Below, in pieces: positions 15,725-25,416 of a stretch of DNA of 64,000 bases. Each line of letters starts with the position of its first letter. Positions within the stretch are counted from its first letter, which is position 1. Location: positions 7,951,501 through 8,015,500 of the forward strand of contig NW_026262701.1 in the NCBI RefSeq assembly GCF_021869535.1, written 5' to 3'. Below the pieces are notes generated by a model. The model made no database searches. It saw nothing but the letters and a program-made list of their open reading frames with translations, and had not been told where the DNA came from. Position numbers and translations under genes: made by a program. This stretch comes from Mytilus californianus (Eukaryota > Mollusca > Bivalvia > Mytilida > Mytilidae).

Positions 15725-17929
15725 GGGGATATACATGTTTACACTAAATCAATGAAGGATTTTTTTTTACCTATGCAATTTGTAAGTTTATCAATAAAAA
15801 GTTGATTAAGGGCAACTATGATAAAAACAGCCCTTAAATTCCACCCCTGGGAGTGAAAATTGCTGATTCAGCAAATTTTGCCTGATCTGTGGGTAATAAA
15901 GTAAAAATTTACCTAGAAAGTAGAACTTCATTATTTTTATGTAACTTGCAATACATTTTTAATTATAAATGCTCGCTTTAACTTTTCGCAGTGTCTGACA
16001 CATGTGCAACCACTGGAATTTGAGACGCGACATATTTTATTTGTCTGTACATCCTATTATTTTCACCGAAATAAATAAATTGCATAATTTCTTATTTTTT
16101 TCCACACAAGTACAGCTTTACTAGTTTTCTTTAGGTTTAATTTGTAGTTCTGTGGTAACATGACACCAGTATGAGCTTTTTTGGAACCAGCAAGTGGTTA
16201 AGGGGTCCTTACTTATTCATTTAGCCCTCATATTTGACTGAAATAGAGATAGCAATAGGGGTTTCTTTACACTGACAAGACATTTTTTTTGACAAAGAAT
16301 GTAATTATGACTGTTTATCAGCAAGATTAAATAGTTTATTCATTTTCCATGCAAATGTCATTAATTGTTTTGATTTTCTGACAATGAAAAGCACAATAAA
16401 GGTAAAATGATTATGTAAGGGGACATAATTTAACTTAATGCATACATGAGAAATAGACAAACAGTCAACTTAGAGATATATTCTAGTACATATATTGTCA
16501 AAAAGATTTTAGAATGATAGTTAAATGCCATCTAAAGAATCTTGTTGTGTTGCCTTCATAATCTGGAAATGCTTAAAGTAATGTAAGGCATGCTGTAAAA
16601 TGTGGAATGGACTTTTAATATCATTTTTCATGATTTGGTGCTTAAACTGTTTCTTTCAGTCAGATTAACTATAAATAGAGTTGGCAATCCAATAATTCCT
16701 CCTGAATCACCATGTTTGACTTCTGTGTTGATTTGAAACATCATATATTTTGATTTTGTTCACTCCTTAAGTAAAAATGGTAAGATGATAAAAAAATGAA
16801 AATCTGCCAGCTGGGGTAGGGGTGTAATCTTTCATTTTTTTTTGGTAAGAAATAAGTGCAGACTAGTATTCTTTATTGTAATATGTTACATAGTAAGAAG
16901 GCTATGCATCATAGGTGTCATGACTGATTTCAAGTTTGAAATGTCTTGGTTAAGGTAGCACGGTAGTATTTGCATTCCAGAATTTAGGTTGCTCTTTTGT
17001 GTACCCTACTTAAGTCAATGTATCTGAACATTATGATTGGACAAAAAATACAATATCAACTGAACATACTTTCCCAAACTTAGGGATGAATCAGGTGTAG
17101 AAAAATATGAAATAATTTTACATACAGATGAAAATGAATTTTTGAGAATTTTTTTAAATTTTGTATTCACTGCACGATAAAAGACCTAAAAGCACTAGTG
17201 GCCTTAGGTTCTTAAAGATAGCAAAAAAAGTAAACGGTCATGATACATATTCAAATTCATTTCTGAATAGTAAAATGAAAGTACTTCAGTTAACTGTGAA
17301 TGTAGAATTTTTAGCAGTGTTAGAAAGTGGTGAAAATTCTAAAAAGGCTATCATTATCCCTTATGGGCCAGGAAATACTACCGTGCCACCTTAAGGGGAT
17401 ATACATGTTTACACTAAATCAATGAAGGATTTTTTTTTACCTATGCAATTTGTAAGTTTATCAATAAAAAGTTGATTAAGGGCAACTATGATAAAAACAG
17501 CCCTTAAATTCCACCCCTGGGAGTGAAAATTGCTGATTCAGCAAATTTTGCCTGATCTGTGGGTAATAAAGTAAAAATTTACCTAGAAAGTAGAACTTCA
17601 TTATTTTTATGTAACTTGCAATACATTTTTAATTATAAATGCTCGCTTTAACTTTTCGCAGTGTCTGACACATGTGCAACCACTGGAATTTGAGACGCGA
17701 CATATTTTATTTGTCTGTACATCCTATTATTTTCACCGAAATAAATAAATTGCATAATTTCTTATTTTTTTCCACACAAGTACAGCTTTACTAGTTTTCT
17801 TTAGGTTTAATTTGTAGTTCTGTGGTAACATGACACCAGTATGAGCTTTTTTGGAACCAGCAAGTGGTTAAGGGGTCCTTACTTATTCATTTAGCCCTCA
17901 TATTTGACTGAAATAGAGATAGCAATAGG

Positions 17930-19060
17930 GGTTTCTTTACACTGACAAGACATTTTTTTTGACAAAGAATGTAATTATGACTGTTTATCAGCAAGATTAA
18001 ATAGTTTATTCATTTTCCATGCAAATGTCATTAATTGTTTTGATTTTCTGACAATGAAAAGCACAATAAAGGTAAAATGATTATGTAAGGGGACATAATT
18101 TAACTTAATGCATACATGAGAAATAGACAAACAGTCAACTTAGAGATATATTCTAGTACATATATTGTCAAAAAGATTTTAGAATGATAGTTAAATGCCA
18201 TCTAAAGAATCTTGTTGTGTTGCCTTCATAATCTGGAAATGCTTAAAGTAATGTAAGGCATGCTGTAAAATGTGGAATGGACTTTTAATATCATTTTTCA
18301 TGATTTGGTGCTTAAACTGTTTCTTTCAGTCAGATTAACTATAAATAGAGTTGGCAATCCAATAATTCCTCCTGAATCACCATGTTTGACTTCTGTGTTG
18401 ATTTGAAACATCATATATTTTGATTTTGTTCACTCCTTAAGTAAAAATGGTAAGATGATAAAAAAATGAAAATCTGCCAGCTGGGGTAGGGGTGTAATCT
18501 TTCATTTTTTTTTGGTAAGAAATAAGTGCAGACTAGTATTCTTTATTGTAATATGTTACATAGTAAGAAGGCTATGCATCATAGGTGTCATGACTGATTT
18601 CAAGTTTGAAATGTCTTGGTTAAGGTAGCACGGTAGTATTTGCATTCCAGAATTTAGGTTGCTCTTTTGTGTACCCTACTTAAGTCAATGTATCTGAACA
18701 TTATGATTGGACAAAAAATACAATATCAACTGAACATACTTTCCCAAACTTAGGGATGAATCAGGTGTAGAAAAATATGAAATAATTTTACATACAGATG
18801 AAAATGAATTTTTGATAATTTTTTTAAATTTTGTATTCACTGCACGATAAAAGACCTAAAAGCACTAGTGGCCTTAGGTTCTTAAAGATAGCAAAAAAAG
18901 TAAACGGTCATGATACATATTCAAATTCATTTCTGAATAGTAAAATGAAAGTACTTCAGTTAACTGTGAATGTAGAATTTTTAGCAGTGTTAGAAAGTGG
19001 TGAAAATTCTAAAAAGGCTATCATTATCCCTTATGGGCCAGGAAATACTACCGTGCCACC
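17930..19060. repeat. Last, partial tandem copy ending at the MITE right terminus
   Basis: This copy follows the 1670-bp consensus for 1131 bp, through the right inverted repeat of the MITE (ending CCGTGCCACC). The flank then reads TAAACCCGCACG instead of the expected TTAAGGGGATA. The repeat therefore ends exactly at the transposon terminus. Confidence 0.9.
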
Positions 19061-19317
19061 TAAACCCGCACGTCCTTAATTTTGACATGTGTCTATTTTT
19101 AAATAAACTTTTCTAAATACGAATCAACTGCCGACGGAAATGGATCTATGTATTTTTCTAAGTAGAAATTTCGCTTTTTCAGTTATCTTTTTGATTGTTT
19201 CGTTTGATAAGGTTTGTTTGTGAATTGTCACATCTTGTAACAATATCACAAAATTAAGTGATTAATAGATTAACCCTAAAACTAACAAATGAATTCGTTC
19301 TTTCCTCGAAAATAGAA
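19061..19317. other. Single-copy flank of the array, no gene seen
   Basis: AT-rich sequence between the end of the tandem array and the LINE fragment. No open frame, inverted repeat or known element was recognised. Confidence 0.4.
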
Positions 19318-20350
19318 TGCAGAGCGTAATATTAGAAGGAGCTGTCTCCTATCAAGTCCCCGCGTACTATCGGTGTACCCCCAAGGCCAAGGCACAGTTC
19401 TTGAACCTCTATTGTTTCTGACTTACATGAATGACATGCCAGAAACGTCAACGTCATCTGAAACCAAACTATTTGCGGACGATAGCCTTCTCTTTAGAAC
19501 AATCAACAACCAGACAGACCGTGACCTTTTTCAAAAAGACCTAACATCACTGGAAGATTGGGAGAATAAATGGCAAATGAGCTTCAACGCCAAAAAATGC
19601 ATAGTACTAGTAATTAGGATATCACAGAAGAACAAAAACGTATAATAGATACATAATACAAACTTCACGGACATACGCTCGACAATGTTTTGATGCCAGC
19701 AAATACCTCGGCGTAACCATCAGTAACAACTTATCCTGGGATAGACACATCGACAACATTGTAGTCAAAGGAAATAAAACATTGGGATTTATCCGACGAA
19801 ACCTAAAAGATTGCAATTAACCAGTAAAAGCAGCAGCATATACAGCCATGGTAAGACCTACGGTGGAACATGCCTGCACAGTTTGGGACCCTTCATGCCA
19901 AAAAAAGATCAAATCGTTAGAACAAGTATTAAAAAAAAACCAACTACACAGACCGAACACCTGGCTGTGTAACAAACATGGTAAAACAACTACAGTGGGA
20001 AAGCCTGTAAGAACGAATGAAACCCAACAGTATATGTATGCTATTTAAGATCCAGAATGGGCTAATAGATATAGACATACACCAATATCTAATCCCCAAC
20101 GACAGCCGGACCAGAGGTATAGGCCGCTTTTATCAGGAAAGAACAAAAACGGACACCTATGGACAGTCATTCTACCCAAAGACCATCAGGGATTGGAATC
20201 AACTTCCATTTAAAGTCACCTCTGCGGACGCAATAGAGGGATTCAGAGCTGATTTGAAAGCAGACTCTGAAAGGAAGTAGGCAGCACATCCTGTACATAG
20301 TTTTAATTGTAAATTGGAGAATGTTTTAAATGTAAATAAATTTGAGAAGA
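19318..20350 (+). pseudogene. Broken LINE (non-LTR retrotransposon) reverse transcriptase 3' end
   Basis: A 5'-truncated, frame-broken remnant of the C-terminal half of a non-LTR reverse transcriptase. The catalytic box FADDSLLFR is visible at about 19470-19496, preceded by a damaged PQGxVLxPLLF strand and followed by LEDWENKWQMSFNAKKC. Further along come SKYLGVTISNNLSWDRHID (19697-19753), VRPTVEHACTVWDPS (19850-19894) and, near the C terminus, TIRDWNQLP (20187-20213). The last open frame ends at TAG 20278-20280, with about 70 bp of 3' sequence. At least four stops or frameshifts (including near 19380, 19643 and 19810) show it is dead. The family resembles Jockey/CR1-type LINEs; the clade was not resolved. 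Confidence 0.85.
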
Positions 20351-20391
20351 CTAGCTGTGTTGCCCGACACTGCGTACAGATTTCGCGGGAG

Positions 20392-20575
20392 CAGGGGCGG
20401 ATTCAGGCGGGGCGTGGCGGGCGTGCGCCCTCCCTAAAATTTGCAAAGCATGGGTTGTCTCTACACTCTTGAGGAATATTTCGATAATTTTGCCTCAAAA
20501 TTTTTTTCGCATCGCTCCGCTCGGCGAAAATTTAAGTTTGCGCCACCCTAACCTAAAATCCTGGATCCGCCCCTG
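20392..20575. mobile_element. hAT-type MITE, 184 bp
   Basis: The left end CAGGGGCGGATTCAGG pairs with the right end CCTGGATCCGCCCCTG (16-bp terminal inverted repeat, one mismatch). CAGGGGCGG ends are typical of hAT MITEs. The body includes a GC-rich stretch (CGCATCGCTCCGCTCGGCG). A clean 8-bp target duplication was not seen, so the flanks may have decayed. Confidence 0.75.
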
Positions 20576-20579
20576 GGGA

Positions 20580-22200
20580 CCATACGCATTCATGTATGAA
20601 ATCGGTTCCTTACTTGGAAGAAGAAGAAGAGATATTGGAGGTTTAGAGTGTGAACTGATGAAGTGGAAACAACAGAAAAATCACCGTTCTTATATCCTTA
20701 AAAAAAAGGTAACAAAATCAACTGTTTGATTTATTACGTCGGTATTAAAAGTGATTTTGAAACAACAACCGATTTATAAAAAAAAAAGAATTATCTGTTA
20801 AACTATGCTGTTTAGTACACATGGTACACATGCAACTGCATGTTCTCTTGTTTTCAATATTTATTGAGGCAATTGCATTTGAAGCTTCTTGTACTGCTAT
20901 TTAAGAAATGTTAATCTTGTTATGCATTCATTAATTTTTTTGTTATTCTTGAATAACCAGATACCAGTACATACAAAAACTAAAGCTCTTTCTGTACATC
21001 AGTTTTCAGACTGTTCAACATAATCCTTAGCATGTACAATTTCCCGAAATCTTCCTATTTTCAATAAGTTAGTTTTCGAGTACGCCATCGTCATGGGAAA
21101 TTTCAGTGAAAATATTGTGTGTGTGTGTAAATGCATTTTATGAATAGATTGTCTAGATTTTTGTACATGCATGCGCGGTCTTCTCGATGTATTCATATTT
21201 AATGTATATACCGGAATATGGACTGCTTGAATTTGCATAGTTACTGAAAGTCAAAAATGCTAATATTTGCTGTATATCAATCGATTTTGTTGATATTCCC
21301 TTGACTAGTTGCTGATTAATACGGAAAATTGGCTTGTCAGTCCAGTAGAAAATGAATTGAAGGTACGTAAGGAATTTATCCTCATGGTAAGATTTCAAAC
21401 CTATTTTATACAGAACTCCTATAGTCTGTTGACCTTATCGCGTGCCTCGTTATAAGGAAATTTTTAACATTATAATTATTTTTATGGCAATTTGGTTTTT
21501 ATTTTATTTCATTATTACTATTTACCTGAAAGGGCAATAACTCCTTTGAGGAGTCAACCGACGATTTTTGACAAATTTATTTATCTTGTCCTGTTAATCA
21601 TTTTTGCTGTTTACAGTTTTTCTTCTATACTTTTGGCCAAATATGTAAAAAAAAAAGGGGGGGAGTCATTAAGAGGCAGTAACTAGTAAATATGTTGATA
21701 AAATGCCAAAAAAATCGTTATTTAGGAACAATAAATAATATAAAGAGTCAATCAACGTCGATTGGTTCCAATTAACCCACTAGCTTCAAAGGAGAAGATA
21801 TTTGTAAATATAAACGGACGTCGACGGACGCCAGGTGATGAGAAAAGCTCATTTGACCCTTTGTGTCAAGTGATTAAAAAAAAATGTCATGATCAAAAAC
21901 ATTTGTAACATTTGTTTCTTTTCTTTTCCTTTATGTTAGCCTGTAAGAGAAGAAGTTGCCACTGTTTTCTTTTTTGATTTTGGAGCCGCCCTTGAACCTG
22001 ATGTGCGAGTTTCCAGATATATTCAATGAAGACATTGCATTGCCTTTTTCATGCTTTGAATATGTAAACGGACTATTATTGACATATACCAATTTCAGTA
22101 CAAACAATATTTGTTCCTGTAATAACTACTTCAAATAACAAAAAAAAAACCCCAAAAAAAACCCAACCTTTTAATAATAAAAAATAAATAAGATCCTTTT
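20580..22200. other. Non-coding stretch with repeat fragments
   Basis: Open frames here are short and AT-driven, with no recognisable domain. About 21515-21880 matches part of the dispersed family seen at 30421, 35871 and 54655 (GGCAATAACTCC segments, then GACGGACGCCAGGTGATGAG). A short (GT)n tract lies near 21117-21127. Confidence 0.4.
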
Positions 22201-22214
22201 TGGTTTGATCAGTT

Positions 22215-22260
22215 CCTCAGCACTAAAGAGACATTAATTGTCGAAATGCGCACCTGTTGC
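22215..22260 (+). ncRNA. Decayed hammerhead ribozyme motif
   Basis: CACTAAAGAGACATTAATTG followed by TCGAAATGCGC has the stem II hairpin (GACA/TGTC) and the GAAA box of a hammerhead. The conserved CUGANGA core reads CTAAAGA, with the essential G changed to A. It is probably a dead relative of the motif at 49873-49918. Confidence 0.55.
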
Positions 22261-22321
22261 AGTAAATTTTGTACCGTTTATGTTATTACGAGAGAGGCGG
22301 ATGATACTTCAAACCCTTCAG

Positions 22322-23240
22322 TTGAAAAAGAACTGACAATGACATGGCAAAAATGAAAAATGACCCAAAGACAAACAATGGTCTATGAAAAGCATACAAA
22401 ACTATGGACTAAGCAACACGAACCCCGCCAAAAAAACTGGGGGTGATATCAAGTGCTCAGGATGGGTGAGCAGATCCTGTTTCACATGTGGCATCCGTCG
22501 TGTTGCTCAAGTAAATACCAATTTGGTAATAATTCTTGGTGATAAGTCTAATTCTTTTGATCACATTCGAGGAAAAAGAGGACGGGAATTTGGTTACGAC
22601 AATAGACCACTTTCGAGTTATGTCCTTCACCGGAAAAGTTCGTCAATAAAGCGCCTTCGTGATCGTCATTATGCAGGATAAACTAGATATAACGTTTGTT
22701 CCGTAGGTACTTTATCAAAACGCCCTAATGAATGCAATGCTGATTATCAATTATAAGAATTTAATTTGCCGAATAATTCGTGCAATACAGCATTATATTT
22801 TTTCAACCACTCGCTCAACATGGGAAGGAAGTGACCATGCCCCTAAACGCATGAATGATGTTCACTAAAACCAAAGTTTTTGACGGAAATGCAACGAACT
22901 CGAAAGTTGTCTATTGGGACATATCCGTCGTCATCTGTGGAATAGATATCCCATAACGGTCAACCAACTCTAGATGGCGTCCATTCACTTGAAAATCTTG
23001 GTTTAATTGTGACCTTGTAAGCAGAAACCCTCTATCAAGGAAATCATGATAGGAAATACAAGCCCTGGAATATCGTATCAACTGTGAGGTATATACCCCA
23101 TATGCAGGTAATGGCTGGAATGTTGCTACATAGAAATGGAAAGCTCACAATTGGAAAGCTGAAATCATCTCTTTTGTCATAAGGCTTGGTTCTCAACCGA
23201 CATTTGTTGTCAATTTCTAGATGTAAGTCAGGATATGAGA
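22322..23240 (-). repeat. Dispersed repeat copy (family A), interrupted by a MITE
   Basis: Read on the minus strand this matches blocks of the copies at 57300-57755 and 60580-61020: a CAACACGAACCCC segment (22412-22430), a SUMO-like mixture of CCGTCGTCATCTGTGG and CGGTCAACCAACTC blocks shared with 50860-50890, then the TACATAGAAATGGAAAGC and ATTTCCTATCATGA-type blocks. The function is unknown; it looks like a non-coding transposon family. Confidence 0.5.
22605..22911. mobile_element. Mariner-type MITE nested in a dispersed repeat
   Basis: The left end GACCACTTTCGAGTT and the reverse complement of the right end, GACAACTTTCGAGTT, form a 15-bp inverted repeat with one mismatch. The element is flanked by TA on both sides (22603-22604 and 22912-22913). 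The related repeat copy near 50806-50870 lacks the insertion and joins the two sides directly. The length is 307 bp and no transposase is encoded. Confidence 0.75.
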
Positions 23241-23345
23241 CAAACTTAATCGTAACTTTTGTATGCTGTCTTTCCAGTTCGATGGGAGAGATGCGTTCAT
23301 TTTTTTATATTATTAATATTTCAAGAAGAAAGTAACTCAGATTGT

Positions 23346-23549
23346 ATGAACTCTGAAACACATTTGATTCACACCGCCCCTAGAGTAGATAAAAAAACGT
23401 TCATCAGGAACGCTCAAAGCCGAATATGTGAAAGCCAAGGATGTATAACAACCGAAACAGTTGACGAGCTATATGACCAAACAAGACATAAAATGAAAGC
23501 TGCCAAATCCATCTTAGGTCAACTTTGCTTAAGGGAATTGAAACCGTAG
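23346..23549 (+). other. Unrecognised 67-residue open frame
   Basis: An open frame from an ATG to TAG with fairly normal composition for protein (cysteines in RICESQGC, an acidic-basic mix, a C-terminal LGQLCLREL). No family was recognised and there are no clear splice partners. It could be an exon, transposon remnant or chance frame. Confidence 0.15.
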
Positions 23550-23643
23550 TTTCTTTATAATTTCTAAGTTCATAATCGGACAATTTTAGAAAAAAGATGT
23601 TATAGATCGTGTCAATATCGAAGTATTTACTACAATAGGTAAT

Positions 23644-23733
23644 ATCACAATAACTTAAAAGCCCGGCTTTGATTGCTGATAAAATTGATGTTAATAATTT
23701 ATGTGTCATAGGGGTTGGACAAGTGCTTAGCAA
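23644..23733 (-). pseudogene. Penelope-like reverse transcriptase fragment
   Basis: About 30 residues on the minus strand, with KLLTSILSAIKAGLLSYCD, match the segment after the RY(I)A box in Penelope-like reverse transcriptases. Sequence downstream in the same frame is unrelated, so only a short piece survives. Confidence 0.55.
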
Positions 23734-23739
23734 CGTTTG

Positions 23740-25268
23740 GGTTTTTAATTATAGATGCAGCATGTGTATTCATAGCTTCCTTGTAACGCTCAGTTTTTGA
23801 AATAGTAAATTAATTCTAATTTGTATCAACAACTTCACAGCGAGAGAGTATCATCGTTTTCTTATGGCGCAATTGTCCCATTGCCTGGTATAATCGTCGA
23901 CTAAATCAATCTGTGGGTTTGGAGTTCCAACTGTGGGATTTAGGCTCACGATATTTCGTACCTTAGGATAACACATTTAGCGTTTAGTATTATTGGCGAT
24001 GTTCACCAATGATAAAGTGGCCAGCCGGATAATTCTAAATTGACAAAAGTGCAATCAGGAGGTTTACACTTGAAGTCGTCAATATTGAGATCCTGCAACA
24101 CGTGTTGGTAATTGAAGATGAGTGTATACATGACAGATTTCCCGTTTATACACGTACACATATATAGTTAGATATTGAAATCCAGATCAACAAATGTCAA
24201 AAGGTGCAAACTGAGTACACCAAGAAGTTTAAGAGTTGCACAAAACAGAAAAGGCATAAACGTTAGAAATCGTCTAATTTATATTTTTAACGAGGGAGTT
24301 GCAAACTTAGTTTTTGAACAATTTGCATAATTAATAAGTGAATATTGACGATCACAATATTTGTAACATTGTTTCTTTTATTTTTAACACGATTTCATTT
24401 ATTTTCTGTAAGTTTTCTTTGTGGTCCTACTCGATATGAAGGTGGCACAATCAAACGGGGATACCTGGAACTTTACGTGAAGTGAAGAGGGTTTTCTATT
24501 CATTGAAGACATTGAAGCGACTTTTGCGATATTGAATATAATCATTCCGATGCTCATTTTAAATTTTAGTTTTCACTTTTAAGTAAATGTGTTTGTTGTG
24601 ATGTTCTTTCGTTAGTATATAAATGCCACATTTAAACACGTAAACATATATTTAGTTATAATATTGAAACTCATATCATCAAAAGGTTCAAAACTGAGGC
24701 ACCAAAAAGGCTAACAGTAAACAACTATAAGAATGTATAGCAATTCTAAATTCAGTTGATTCAATACATACTGTAGCTTGGGCAATATCAAGCAACTCGC
24801 TTACTTTGTTCACAGAAAAGCACAAGATATAAATGACATATGCATGGTCATGGTGGAATGACCAAAACATCTATTTCTGTTACAGATTAATTTCTTCTGA
24901 AACATCAATTTTTATTCAATTATATATTATTGCTATGACATACACATAAAAAGAACAAAAACAACAAAACCAAATGTGCTCTGCAATTAAATCCAAACAC
25001 TTACATATGAATAGTTACATGATACAGTTTACAATATCTTCTAGTTTTCAATACAAATCACAACAATAGATGTATATATGTAATGTAAACGTACATATTG
25101 TATCTCATTGGCAATCATACAAATAACTTATTTATTTTTTTCTTAATTCGAAACTGGGACAATGTTAATTCCTTTAAGGAAGAATTATCAATTCGTTAAT
25201 AAAGCATGTATATGCCGTTAAAGGTTTTTAGTTATTTGTTTTGTTGGTGCTGACCGGTATTGAAGTAT
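23740..25268. other. Non-coding stretch downstream of the receptor gene
   Basis: No credible gene. It contains AT-rich sequence, a short common repeat motif (ATCTCATTGGCAATCATAC near 25097-25115), and on the minus strand an AATAAA at about 25130-25137, roughly 135 bp past the receptor stop codon, which could serve as its polyadenylation signal. Confidence 0.35.
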
Positions 25269-25416
25269 TCAGTTGTCACTCATTTTTCGGCCTGATGAAC
25301 GTCTTCTTCTATGATGTAATTGATTTTGTTGAACCTCAAGTTGGTGTCCAAACTTCTCAGTTTTGGTCACGACTTCAGATCTGCGACGAATCATCTTTAC
25401 TTCATTATCTGAACGT
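25269..25416 (-). CDS. Adhesion GPCR exon: basic C-terminal tail and stop
   Basis: Acceptor GTTTTCTTTCAG. The frame set by the TCCGG-GTAGGT donor gives RSDNEVKMIRRRSEVVTKTE, KFGHQLEVQQNQ and a RRRR-containing end with stop TGA at 25269-25271. The arginine-rich runs suggest a membrane-proximal or trafficking role; that is inference. Confidence 0.7.

Larger units (their letters stand above)
1..19060. repeat. Tandem array of a 1670-bp unit (about 11.4 copies)
   Basis: The unit starts with GGTTTCTTTACACTGACAAG at 1, 1671, 3341, 5011, 6681, 8351, 10021, 11691, 13361, 15031, 16260 and 17930. Nine copies are 1670 bp; the copy at 15031 is 1229 bp because it lacks one inserted element; the copy at 16260 is full; the last (17930-19060) is partial. 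I noticed only two substitutions, C to A at 10803 and G to T at 18816, so homogeneity is extreme. The unit is AT-rich and holds no convincing gene. The array begins at base 1 in unit register and probably continues outside the window. It could be a young satellite, a rolling-circle or segmental amplification, or partly an assembly product. Confidence 0.97.
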
